Positions 52,300 through 60,886 of a stretch of 64,000 nucleotides of DNA are shown here, piece after piece. Position 1 is the first letter of the stretch, and every line of letters starts with the position of its first letter. Origin of the DNA: Devosia sp. SD17-2. GTDB lineage: Bacteria > Pseudomonadota > Alphaproteobacteria > Rhizobiales > Devosiaceae. The translations under genes and the position numbers were made by a program. Location of the stretch: positions 575,001 through 639,000 of the forward strand of contig NZ_CP104002.1 of assembly GCF_029201565.1 (NCBI RefSeq). The letters run 5' to 3'. The notes under the pieces are model-generated. The model did not search any database. It saw nothing but the letters and a program-made list of their open reading frames with translations, and was not told where the DNA came from.

Positions 52300-52914
52300 T
52301 CACCACATCGTCTGTTTGGCGCGTTCGGGCCAGGATTTGTCGTAGGTTTCGCCGCCGACCTGGTTGGCGGTCATGGCGGCGAGGATTTCGCCGGGAGTGG
52401 GCAGGGCTGCCGGATCGATATGGCGTTCGGGGTTCCAGAGTTCGGAGCGGATGATGGCGCGGGCGCACTGGAAGTAGATTTCATCGACTTCCAAGACGAT
52501 GACTGTGCGCGGCGCCTTTTCCTCGACGGCGAAGCTCTCCAGGAGGTCGGGATCGACCGAGAGATGGGCGCGGCCATTGGCGCGGAGCGTGGTGCCCGAG
52601 CCGGGAATGAGGAAGAGCAGGGCGCAGCGCGGGTCGCGGATGATGTTCTTGAGGCTATCGATGCGGTTGTTGCCGCGCCGGTCGGGCATCATCAGGGTTT
52701 TTTCGTCGTGGACGCGCACAAAGCCGGGCCTGTCGCCGCGCGGCGAGCAATCGAGCCCTTCGGGACCGGCGGTGGCAAGGGCGGCAAATGGGCTGGCTGC
52801 GATCAGGGTACGATAATGCGGGGTAATGCTCGTCGACACCTTCACCATGGAGGCGGGAGCAGGCGCGGGCAGGTAGATCGCTTCAAGCTCGGCAATGCTG
52901 GAAATTCTGGTCAT
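52300..52914 (-). CDS. PPOX-class FMN-dependent flavoprotein (MSMEG_1061-like)
   Basis: 204 residues from the ATG at 52914. The split-barrel FMN-binding fold shows PFAALATAGPEGLDCSPRGD, LMMPDRRGNNRIDSLKNI and ALLFLIPGSGTTLRANGRAHL, which are the blocks of the pyridoxamine-phosphate-oxidase-like MSMEG_1061 family. The C-terminal part has two Cys/Trp-containing segments that may contact substrate. Its reaction is unknown; a flavin- or F420-dependent reductase or oxidase role is possible. Confidence 0.85.
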   Translation of the reverse strand: MTRISSIAELEAIYLPAPAPASMVKVSTSITPHYRTLIAASPFAALATAGPEGLDCSPRGDRPGFVRVHDEKTLMMPDRRGNNRIDSLKNIIRDPRCALLFLIPGSGTTLRANGRAHLSVDPDLLESFAVEEKAPRTVIVLEVDEIYFQCARAIIRSELWNPERHIDPAALPTPGEILAAMTANQVGGETYDKSWPERAKQTMW

Positions 52915-53031
52915 GGTTCTGCCACGCGCAATGGGGGGATCAGCGCGAATTGAAGGTGATAGCGCTGGCACAGGGGGCAAGGTAATCCTATATCAGAGCC
53001 AATTGAAAGCCCGAGCAATGGAGTGCGCCCC

Positions 53032-53436
53032 ATGGATGCCCATGCCTATCCTGTGACCCGAACCGAAGCGGAATGGCGCGAGCGGCTGACGCCGGAGCAG
53101 TTCTATATCATGCGTGAACACGGCACCGAGCGGCCCGGTAGCTGCGCGCTGCTGCACGAGACGCGCCAGGGCAGCTTTGCCTGCGCCGGGTGCGACACGC
53201 CGCTGTTCGAATCCAATCTGAAATTTGAGAGCGGCACCGGTTGGCCGAGTTTTAATGATCCGCTTCCCGGTTCGGTGGAAACCACCGTCGATCGCTCGCA
53301 TGGCATGGTGCGCACGGAAGTCCATTGCGCCACCTGCGGCAGCCATCTGGGCCATGTGTTTCCCGATGGTCCCCCGCCGACTGGCCTGCGCTACTGCATC
53401 AATGGCGTGGCGCTGAATTTCCTGCCCAAGGCTTAA
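53032..53436 (+). CDS. msrB: Peptide-methionine (R)-S-oxide reductase
   Basis: 134 residues from the ATG at 53032 with an ATGGAG ribosome site. The SelR/MsrB fold has two zinc-binding CxxC pairs (CAGC, CATC), the GTGWPSF block, the [19 protein letters not shown] block and the catalytic Cys in [11 protein letters not shown]. It repairs the R-form of oxidised methionine in proteins with thioredoxin. Single gene. Confidence 0.95.
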   Translation: MDAHAYPVTRTEAEWRERLTPEQFYIMREHGTERPGSCALLHETRQGSFACAGCDTPLFESNLKFESGTGWPSFNDPLPGSVETTVDRSHGMVRTEVHCATCGSHLGHVFPDGPPPTGLRYCINGVALNFLPKA

Positions 53437-53447
53437 GGTCGGGCTTT

Positions 53448-55886
53448 TTACGTGCCGCGTGGCTTGGCCCGATTTGTCGCTGGTGCGGCAATCGGGTCAT
53501 CCGGCCAGGGATGGCGCGGGTAGCGGCCCTTCAAGTCTTTCGCCACATCCTTCCACGAGCCGCGCCAGAAGCCGGGGAGATCGCGCGTGGTCTGGATCGG
53601 CCTGTGGGCGGGCGAGAGCAGCACCAGCAGCAGCGGCACCTTGCCATTGACGATGGATGGGTGGCGGTCGAGCCCGAACAATTCCTGCACGCGGATTTCG
53701 AGCGCTGGACCGTTTTCGGCGGCGTAGTCGATGGGCAGGTGACTGCCTGAAGGCGCGTGGAAATGGCTGGGAAGCAGCTTTTCCATCTCCTGCTTTTTGG
53801 CCCAGGGCAGAAGGCTTTCGAGCGCCATGCCGAGGTGATCGGCGCCGATGTCGGAAAGGCGGGTTTCGCCCAGAATATGGGGCACGAGCCAGGCTGGGTC
53901 GGCCGCGAGCGCGGTGTCCGAGAGATCAGGAAAATCATCGCCGAGCGTCTGGTGGAGCCAGGTGGAGCGGGCGCGCAGGGCTTTTTGCTCCTTGCTCCAG
54001 GGCAGGGTTTCGGGGCGTTTCAGGACCGCGGCAGCGAGGATTTCGGCGGCTTTTTCGAGATTGGTGACCTGCGCGGGCTCGTCGGCGAGGCGCAAGGCGT
54101 CGAGCCGGCGTTGGCGGCGGGCGCGGACCGAACCGGAGGAAGTATCGAAGGCGAGGACGGTTTCATCGGTGATGCGGTGGCCGAACAGGGTTTCGAGATC
54201 GACGGGATCGAGCGCGGCGGCCGAGCGGATACGGCCCTGGGTGGCGCTGCCGGTCAAATCCGCCACGACGATGAAGGGCGCGCCGGCGAGGGAATGGGTG
54301 TCCTCGAGCTGGGCCTGACGGCCATTGGCGAGGCGGAAGCGGCCACGCGGACCGGCGGGCTGGGCGACGCGATCGGGGAAAGCGCGGGCGAGGTGATGGC
54401 CCGCATCGAGATTTTCGCCCAATCTGTCACCGGCCAGTTTTGCCCAGCGGCGGGCGAGGCTGCGCGCATCGTCGGCGCGGCGGGAGCGATCGGTGCGGAA
54501 GCGGTCGAGGCGGCGGGCGAGATCACTGTCATCGCCCCCCAGACCGCGTTCACCGATGAGCACGGCAAGTTCGGCAGCGGTTTGCGCGTCGCCATCCTCG
54601 GCCCCTGCGACCACCATATGGGCGAGGCGCGGGTGGAGCGGCAGTTTGGCGAGGGCTTTGCCGGCGGATGTCAGATGCCCCGCAGCGTTGATGGCATCGA
54701 GCCGGGTGAGCAGGGCCTTGGCCTCGGCCCAGGCGGGGACAGGGGGCGGATCGAGGAAACCGAGCTGGGCCGGGTCCGTGACGCCCCAGGCGGCGAGATC
54801 GAGCACGAGGCCGGAGAGATCGGCGGCGAGGATTTCAGGCGTATCAAAGGCTTCGAGCGCCGAGTTCTGGCCCTCGTTCCAGAGGCGGATGCAGACGCCC
54901 GGGCTGGTGCGGCCGGCGCGGCCACGGCGCTGATCGGCGCCGGCGCGCGCGACGCGGGTGGTGGCGAGCGTGGTGAGCCCCGTCGCCGGTTCATAGACGG
55001 GGACGCGGCGGAAACCAGAATCGATGACGATGCGGACGCCTTCAATGGTCAGCGAGGTTTCGGCAATGGAGGTGGCGAGGACGATCTTGCGCCGGCCGTC
55101 GGGGGCCGGCTGGATGGCAGAGTCCTGCTCGGCGGGGCTGAGCTGGCCATAGAGCGGGGCGAGGTCGGTATTGGGCGGCAGGCGAGCGGCGAGGCGCTCG
55201 GCCGTGCGGGTGATTTCGCCCTGGCCTGGGAGGAAAACGAGGGCGGAGCCTTCGTGCTCGCGCATCGCTTTCAAAGTCGCACTCGCAACCTGATCTTCCA
55301 TGCGCTGGAGCGGGTCGGGCTCGGCATAAAAGGTTTCGACCGGGAAGGTGCGGCCGGGGCTGTCGATGACGGGGGCATCGTCGAGGAGTTTTGAAACGCG
55401 CGCGCCGTCGATGGTGGCCGACATGACGAGGAGGCGGAGGTCTGGCCGCAGGGCGCGGGCGTCGAGCGCCAGGGCAAGGCCGAGATCGGCGTCGAGGCTG
55501 CGCTCATGGAATTCGTCGAAGATGATGGCGGCGACGCCGGTCAGCTCCGGATCGTCGAGCAGCATACGGGTGAAGACGCCCTCGGTGACGATCTCGATGC
55601 GGGTGCGGGCGGAAATCTTGCTTTCGAGACGCACGCGATAGCCAATGGTGCCGCCAACATCTTCGCCGATGAGTTTGGCCATCTGCCGGGCGGCGGCGCG
55701 GGCGGCGAGGCGCCGGGGCTCGAGCATGATGATCTTGCCATCGCCGCGCCAGGGCGCATTGAGCAGCGCCAGCGGGGCGCGCGTGGTCTTGCCGGCACCG
55801 GGCTGGGCGACGAGGACGGCCGCTGTGCCCGTTTCCAGCGCATCACGCAGGGCGGGCAGGGCGGCGTCGATGGGCAGTGGCGGCAA
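53448..55886 (-). CDS. hrpB: ATP-dependent RNA helicase HrpB
   Basis: 812 residues, the normal length. DEAH-type helicase motifs in order: Walker A GAGKTT (residues 30-35), IIMLEPRRLAAR, Walker B DEFHERS, VMSATIDG, the helicase C domain with ATSIAETSLTIEGV and the RRGRAGRTSPG motif VI. The HA2 region and the HrpB C-terminal domain follow, ending with the HrpB_C block around GSWKDVAKDLKGRYPRHPWP. The role of HrpB in bacteria is not well defined. It is convergent with msrB. Confidence 0.95.
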   Translation of the reverse strand: MPPLPIDAALPALRDALETGTAAVLVAQPGAGKTTRAPLALLNAPWRGDGKIIMLEPRRLAARAAARQMAKLIGEDVGGTIGYRVRLESKISARTRIEIVTEGVFTRMLLDDPELTGVAAIIFDEFHERSLDADLGLALALDARALRPDLRLLVMSATIDGARVSKLLDDAPVIDSPGRTFPVETFYAEPDPLQRMEDQVASATLKAMREHEGSALVFLPGQGEITRTAERLAARLPPNTDLAPLYGQLSPAEQDSAIQPAPDGRRKIVLATSIAETSLTIEGVRIVIDSGFRRVPVYEPATGLTTLATTRVARAGADQRRGRAGRTSPGVCIRLWNEGQNSALEAFDTPEILAADLSGLVLDLAAWGVTDPAQLGFLDPPPVPAWAEAKALLTRLDAINAAGHLTSAGKALAKLPLHPRLAHMVVAGAEDGDAQTAAELAVLIGERGLGGDDSDLARRLDRFRTDRSRRADDARSLARRWAKLAGDRLGENLDAGHHLARAFPDRVAQPAGPRGRFRLANGRQAQLEDTHSLAGAPFIVVADLTGSATQGRIRSAAALDPVDLETLFGHRITDETVLAFDTSSGSVRARRQRRLDALRLADEPAQVTNLEKAAEILAAAVLKRPETLPWSKEQKALRARSTWLHQTLGDDFPDLSDTALAADPAWLVPHILGETRLSDIGADHLGMALESLLPWAKKQEMEKLLPSHFHAPSGSHLPIDYAAENGPALEIRVQELFGLDRHPSIVNGKVPLLLVLLSPAHRPIQTTRDLPGFWRGSWKDVAKDLKGRYPRHPWPDDPIAAPATNRAKPRGT

Positions 55887-56035
55887 GTTGGGCAGGGGGA
55901 TTTTCGGCGCTCCTTTACCCGCTGCTTACCCGGATGGTGTAAACGGCTCAAGCACTTGGCGGTGAGCAAAGCTTTATCGCAGGATCGTACCCCACGAACC
56001 GGTGTCAAAAAGAGCCTTTTGTCGTTGGAGGACGC

Positions 56036-56902
56036 ATGCAACTCACGCGGATCAGCAATAGCGAGCTTACGCTCGATGTGGCGGCACTTGGCGCGGAGAT
56101 GCAGATGCTGTCGACCCGCGACGGCCGCAACTGGCTGTGGAGTGGGGACGCCAATTTCTGGACCGGACGCTCGCCTATCCTGTTTCCGATGGTGGGACGG
56201 GCGCCGCAGGACACAATCAGCATCAACGACAAGCGCTATCAGATCGGCCAGCACGGCTTTGCCCGGCGCAGCGCCTTTACACTCGTTGATGAATGGCGCG
56301 AGCACTGCACCTATCGGCTGGAAGCGTCCGAGCCGACGCTGGCCATGTATCCGTTTGATTTCGTGCTCGATATCGAGCACCGGCTCGAAGGGCGGTCAGT
56401 CGTTGTTACGGCCATCGTGACCAATCGTGACAGCAGGATCATGCCTTATGGCGTGGGGTTCCACCCGGCCTTTGCCTGGCCGCTGCCGGGCGGCGAGGGG
56501 CAGCCCCATGAAATTGCGTTCGACAATGGCGCGGCGCCGGAGCTTTTCCGTCTCTCGGGCGGGCTCGTCGACCGGACGCCGCAGCCCTCGCCGTTCACCG
56601 ATGGGCGGCTGACGCTCAACCACGCTGACTTTGCCCAGGATGCGATGATCTTTCCGCAGGGCGCCGGATCGGGGCTGCGCTATGGCAGCGAAGCTGGACC
56701 TTCGGTGCATTTCACCTGGGAGAACCTGCCCAATCTGGCGCTGTGGACCAAGCCCGGTGCGGGCTTTATCTGCCTTGAGCCGTGGCATGGCATGTCGGCG
56801 GAAGTCGGGGCCAGCGATGCGCTCGACCAGCGCCCCTATACGGTGTTCCTCGCGCCCGGTGCGACGGCCCGCTATTCATTCCGTGCCGAACTGATCGGCT
56901 GA
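56036..56902 (+). CDS. Aldose 1-epimerase family protein (LacX-like)
   Basis: 288 residues. It is a galactose mutarotase-like beta-sandwich: LGAEMQMLSTRDGRNWLW, RSPILFPMVGR, GQHGFARRSAF with the first catalytic His, YGVGFHPAFAWP with the second His, and a late Glu in ICLEPWHGMSAE as the catalytic base. This short form resembles LacX/YeaD-like proteins, which act on sugars or hexose-6-phosphates. No sugar operon adjoins it. Confidence 0.88.
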   Translation: MQLTRISNSELTLDVAALGAEMQMLSTRDGRNWLWSGDANFWTGRSPILFPMVGRAPQDTISINDKRYQIGQHGFARRSAFTLVDEWREHCTYRLEASEPTLAMYPFDFVLDIEHRLEGRSVVVTAIVTNRDSRIMPYGVGFHPAFAWPLPGGEGQPHEIAFDNGAAPELFRLSGGLVDRTPQPSPFTDGRLTLNHADFAQDAMIFPQGAGSGLRYGSEAGPSVHFTWENLPNLALWTKPGAGFICLEPWHGMSAEVGASDALDQRPYTVFLAPGATARYSFRAELIG

Positions 56903-57231
56903 TCATCGGCCTTGCTCAAACGCTGTCCGGTGAAGTGGAGCAGGGCTCCGATCGGCGCGAAGATGATGCCGAAGGCCCAGACCACGACGAAGACCAGCAC
57001 CATGGGGATCCAGGCGATGAGCCCGGTGAGATGGATGGGCGAGAGGGCGAAACTGGCGAAGACGAAGAGCTCCGCCGGCCGTCGCGACAGCGGAAACACC
57101 GCGGTGCAGAACGCCAGATAGGCGAGGAGCGGTAGTTTTATCGCCGCGTGCCAGTCCCAGGTCAGTCAGATCGCGGCCCCGAACATCAGCCCGGCCATGA
57201 GGTAACTGGTGAGAAGATAAGGGCCCTTCAT
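56872..57231 (-). pseudogene. Small membrane-protein gene interrupted by an in-frame TGA
   Basis: Read from the ATG at 57231 the frame gives MKGPYLLTSYLMAGLMFGAAI, then a TGA (57166-57168), then LTWDWHAAIKLPLLAYLAF and a further 80 residues with about two more membrane helices, ending at 56872. The hydrophobic pattern is continuous across the stop, so a Trp, Arg or similar codon has probably been lost. A GTG at 57099 could still start a 75-residue remnant. It overlaps the convergent epimerase gene by 31 bases. The family is not recognised. Confidence 0.65.
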
Positions 57232-57301
57232 CGCGCATTCTCCCTCTTTGCCCAGATGGGACGATGCGCGACGGGACGACCTTGGTTCAAGCCTTGAAAA
57301 A

Positions 57302-58045
57302 TCAGAGACTGCTCGCCGATACGAAGTCGCGGGTATAGGGCTCCTTGAGGTCGCGGGCGCGCAATTGCTCGCGCGTGACGGTCTCCACCAGCCTTGCGTT
57401 CTGCAGCACGGTGAAGCGGTCGCACATGTAGGACACGACCGCCAGATTGTGGCTGACGATGACGAAGGTCAGGTCGAGCCTTTCGCGCAGCGTATTGAGC
57501 AGATTGAGGATCTCGGCCTGGATGGAAACGTCGAGAGCCGAGGTCGGCTCGTCGAGCAGCAGCAGTTTTGGCGACAGCGCGAGGGCGCGGGCAATGGCAA
57601 CGCGCTGGCGCTGACCGCCGGAAAGCTCGTGCGGATAGCGATAGGCGAAGTTTTGCCCCAGCCCGATGAGGTCGAGCAGCTCGAGCGCCCGCGCCTCGGC
57701 ATTGGCCATGCCGTGGATGCGCATGGGCTCGGCAATGGCCTTGCCGATGAGATGGCGCGGATGGAGCGAGGCATAGGGGTCCTGAAACACCATCTGGGCG
57801 CGCTGGGCGAAGGCTTTTCGCGACCGGTCGGGGGCAGGGGCACCGTCGAGCGTGATGGTGCCGGACCAGTCGGCATTGAGGCCCATGATGGTGCGCAGAA
57901 TGGTCGATTTTCCCGAGCCGCTTTCGCCGACGAGCCCGAAACTCTCGCCACGGGCGACGGCGAAGCTGACGTCATCGACCACGGTGGTGGCGCCGAAGCG
58001 GACGGAGAGATTGTCGACGGTGAGGATATTGTCTGGCTGTGTCAT
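57302..58045 (-). CDS. ABC transporter ATP-binding protein (Opp/Dpp type, second ATPase)
   Basis: 247 residues. Walker A GESGSGKSTI, Q-loop region MVFQDPYASLHP, signature LSGGQRQRVAIARAL, Walker B LLLLDEPTSALD and the H-loop VSHNLAVV are all intact. The YCVGQ-like C-terminal extension of OppF/DppF proteins is short here. It is the last gene of the operon that starts at 63114 and overlaps the first ATPase gene by 4 bases. Confidence 0.93.
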   Translation of the reverse strand: MTQPDNILTVDNLSVRFGATTVVDDVSFAVARGESFGLVGESGSGKSTILRTIMGLNADWSGTITLDGAPAPDRSRKAFAQRAQMVFQDPYASLHPRHLIGKAIAEPMRIHGMANAEARALELLDLIGLGQNFAYRYPHELSGGQRQRVAIARALALSPKLLLLDEPTSALDVSIQAEILNLLNTLRERLDLTFVIVSHNLAVVSYMCDRFTVLQNARLVETVTREQLRARDLKEPYTRDFVSASSL

Positions 58046-58890
58046 AGCGCCAGTCTCCAGGCGTCGTCGCGCTGCAGGGTGGGCAAGGGATCGAGCGGTC
58101 CGTCAATGGTGGGGAGGCACGCGAGCAAGCCCCTGGTGTAGGGGTGTTCGGCCTTGTGCAGGTCCGATGCCGCGAGGGTTTCGACGATCTGGCCGGCATA
58201 CATGACGATGATGCGGTCGCAGAAGCGGCTGACGAGCTGCAGATCGTGGCTGATGAAGATCAGCCCCATCTGGCGGCGCGTCACCAGCTCGTCGAGAATG
58301 TTGAGCACCTGCATCTGCACGGTGACGTCGAGCGCCGAGGTCGGCTCGTCGGCAATGAGCAGATCGGGTTCGCGGACCACCATCATGGCGATCATGATGC
58401 GCTGGCCCATGCCGCCCGAAAGCTCATGGGGATAGCGGTCGAAGACGGCTTCGGGATTGCGGATGTGGAGGCTTTCGAGCATGTCGAGCGCGATCTTTTT
58501 CGCCTCGGTCTTGCCCAGCCTGCGATTGCCGATGCGGATGGCTTCGACGATCTGCTTGCCCACCGGCATGACCGGATTGAGCGAGAATTTGGGATCCTGC
58601 AGCACCATGCCAAGGCGGCTGCCGCGCAGTTTTCGCCGTTCGCCGCGGCTGGCTTTGAGCAGATCAATGCCGTCGAATGACAGGATATCGGCTTCGACGC
58701 GGGCGTAATCGGGAAGAACACCGAGCAGGGCGCGGCCGGAGAGGGATTTGCCCGAGCCGCTTTCGCCGACAATGCCGAGCTTTTCGCGGCCGAGCGCGAA
58801 GCTGACGCCGCGCACCGCCTGATGCCAGCCGCCCTCTTCAGTGGGGAAGGAGATGCGCAGGTTTTTGATTTCAGCCAGGGGCGCGGTCAT
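58042..58890 (-). CDS. ABC transporter ATP-binding protein (Opp/Dpp type, first ATPase)
   Basis: 282 residues from the ATG at 58890, which overlaps the permease stop by 4 bases; the longer upstream frame is non-coding. Walker A GESGSGKSLSGRALLG, signature ELSGGMGQRIMIAMM, Walker B LLIADEPTSALD and the HDLQLVS H-loop are intact. The end carries the oligopeptide-transporter C-terminal motif HPYTRGLLACLP. It pairs with the following ATPase. Confidence 0.93.
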   Translation of the reverse strand: MTAPLAEIKNLRISFPTEEGGWHQAVRGVSFALGREKLGIVGESGSGKSLSGRALLGVLPDYARVEADILSFDGIDLLKASRGERRKLRGSRLGMVLQDPKFSLNPVMPVGKQIVEAIRIGNRRLGKTEAKKIALDMLESLHIRNPEAVFDRYPHELSGGMGQRIMIAMMVVREPDLLIADEPTSALDVTVQMQVLNILDELVTRRQMGLIFISHDLQLVSRFCDRIIVMYAGQIVETLAASDLHKAEHPYTRGLLACLPTIDGPLDPLPTLQRDDAWRLAL

Positions 58891-59783
58891 GATCTGGCCT
58901 TGAGGTGCGGGTCGAGCAGATCGCGGATGGCGTCGCCCAGAAGGTTGAAGCCGAGCGAGACGATGAAGATGGCAAAGCCGGGGACGGTTGCCACCCACCA
59001 CTGGTCGAAGATGAACTTGCGTCCGGTGGAGATCATCGCGCCCCATTCGGGCAGGGGCGGCTGGGCGCCGAGGCCGATAAAGCCGAGGCCGGCGGCGGTG
59101 AGAATTATGCCGGCCATGTCGAGCGTCATGCGAACAATGACCGAGGAGAGGCACATCGGGATGATGTGGAAGAAGATGATGTGAAATTCCGACGCTCCGG
59201 CGAGGCGGACGGCGTTGACATAATCGCTGTTGCGGACAGCGAGAGCCTCGGCGCGGGCCATGCGGGCATAGGGCGGCCAGGCGGTCAGCGTAATGGCGAT
59301 GGCGGCATTGACGATGCCGGGGCCGAGGGCGGCGACGAAGGCCAGCGCCAGGAGCAGTTTGGGGACGGCGAGGAAGACGTCGGTGATGCGCATGAAAAGC
59401 GCATCGAGCCAGCCGCCATAGGTGCCGGAAACGACGCCGATGAGAAGGCCAATGGGGGCGGAGGTGACGATCACAAGCGCGACGATGAGGAGGGTCAGGC
59501 GTGATCCGTAGATGACGCGCGAGAGGATATCGCGGCCCAGTTCATCCGAGCCCAGCCAGAATTCGGCGCCGGGGCCGGTGAGGCGCGCGGTCAAATTGGG
59601 CAGATAGGGATCGTAGGGCGCGATCAGCTCGGCGAAGGCGGCGCAGAAGAGCAGCGCGAGAAGAATGAAGAGGCCGAACATGCCCAGGGGATTGCGGGCG
59701 AAGCGGCGGCAGAAGCTGACGATCTGTTTCCAGCGGGCGCGGCCGGCGCTGTCGACGGGAAGTGCTGTGTCCACGGCGCTCAT
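58887..59783 (-). CDS. ABC transporter permease (DppC type)
   Basis: 298 residues. A cytosolic head is followed by about six membrane helices; the BPD_transp_1 domain has the EAA loop ARAEALAVRNSDYVNAVRLAGASEFHIIFFHI. LGSDELGRDILSRVIYGSR is the typical N-terminal DppC/OppC block. It overlaps the DppB-type gene upstream and the ATPase gene downstream by 4 bases each. Confidence 0.93.
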   Translation of the reverse strand: MSAVDTALPVDSAGRARWKQIVSFCRRFARNPLGMFGLFILLALLFCAAFAELIAPYDPYLPNLTARLTGPGAEFWLGSDELGRDILSRVIYGSRLTLLIVALVIVTSAPIGLLIGVVSGTYGGWLDALFMRITDVFLAVPKLLLALAFVAALGPGIVNAAIAITLTAWPPYARMARAEALAVRNSDYVNAVRLAGASEFHIIFFHIIPMCLSSVIVRMTLDMAGIILTAAGLGFIGLGAQPPLPEWGAMISTGRKFIFDQWWVATVPGFAIFIVSLGFNLLGDAIRDLLDPHLKARS

Positions 59784-60826
59784 TTGCTGGCCTCCCGGGT
59801 GCGCGGGTCGAGCGTGGCGTAGAGCACGTCCGAAAGCTGGTTGAGGAGAATGAAGATGGCGCCGACGAGGAAGGTGCCGCCGAGCACGGCATTGATGTCG
59901 CCCCGGAAGAGCGAGGAGGCAATGTAATTGCCGATGCCGGGCCAGCCGAAGACGGTCTCGATCAGCACAGAGCCTTCGAGGAGCCCGCCATAGGAGAGGG
60001 CAATGATGGTGACGAGCGGAATGGCGGCATTGCGCAGGGCGTGGCCGAGGACGACCTCAAGCTCGCTGGCGCCCTTGAGGCGCGCGGTGAGGACATATTC
60101 CTGGGTGAGCTGGTCGAGCATGAGCGAGCGCGTCATGCGCGAGAGGTAGGCCATGGAAAAATAGCCGATGAGGCAGACCGGCAGGATGATGTGGCTGACG
60201 GCGTTCCAGAACACCTCCCATTCGCCGCGCAGCAGGCTGTCGATCAGGATGGAATTGGTGATGGGCTTGACGACGCCGACATAGAAAACGTCGAGCTGGC
60301 CGGGTCCGGCGACCCAGCTGAGCTTATAGTAAAAGACATAGAGCCCGACGAGGCCGAGCCAGAAGATGGGCACCGAATAGCCGATGAGGCCGATGATGCG
60401 GATGAGGTGATCGGGCCATTTGTCGTGCCAATAGGCCGAGGCGACACCGGCGGGAATGCCGAGGACGACGCCAAGGACGAGGCCAAGGGTCGCGAGCTCC
60501 AGCGTGGCCGGGAAAAAGCTCAGGAGATCGGTGAGCACCGGGCGGGTGGTGGTGAAGGAAGTGCCGAAATCGCCCTGGAGCAGCTTTAGCGTATAGGAGG
60601 TGAACTGTTCCCAGACCGGTTCATCGAGGCCGAGCTCGTAGAAAACCTTGTCATAGGCCTCCTGCGTCGCCTTCTCGCCGACGATGGAGAGAACCGGATC
60701 GATCGGGATGACGCGGCCGATGAAAAAGGTCAGCGCCACGAGGCCGAGCAGCGTTATGGCGGTGGTGACCAGCCCGTTGGCGATGCGCTTGAAGCGCACG
60801 AGATTTGGAGAAGCTATGGCGGCCAC
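59780..60826 (-). CDS. ABC transporter permease (DppB type)
   Basis: 348 residues with about six membrane helices. The block SFFPATLELATLGLVLGVVLGIPAG and the EAA loop region EYVLTARLKGASELEVVLGHALRN are typical of DppB/OppB proteins, as is VETVFGWPGIGN. It forms the inner-membrane channel with the DppC-type subunit. It lies 60 bases downstream of the binding-protein gene. Confidence 0.93.
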   Translation of the reverse strand: MAAIASPNLVRFKRIANGLVTTAITLLGLVALTFFIGRVIPIDPVLSIVGEKATQEAYDKVFYELGLDEPVWEQFTSYTLKLLQGDFGTSFTTTRPVLTDLLSFFPATLELATLGLVLGVVLGIPAGVASAYWHDKWPDHLIRIIGLIGYSVPIFWLGLVGLYVFYYKLSWVAGPGQLDVFYVGVVKPITNSILIDSLLRGEWEVFWNAVSHIILPVCLIGYFSMAYLSRMTRSLMLDQLTQEYVLTARLKGASELEVVLGHALRNAAIPLVTIIALSYGGLLEGSVLIETVFGWPGIGNYIASSLFRGDINAVLGGTFLVGAIFILLNQLSDVLYATLDPRTREASK

Positions 60827-60886
60827 GGGTCGGTCCTGGTCACGAGAGAGGCGCGGCGGCCGGAGCCGCCACGCCGGATTTAGGGA

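Noticed and set aside
53757..55394. A 545-codon open frame on the plus strand, antisense to hrpB
   Set aside because: It is a shadow of high-GC codon bias; hrpB on the other strand has every helicase motif. The same applies to the long antisense frames within gltB, dctM and other genes.
57166..57168. In-frame TGA read as selenocysteine
   Set aside because: No SECIS-like stem-loop was noticed just downstream and the protein is an ordinary small membrane protein without redox motifs; a nonsense change is simpler.
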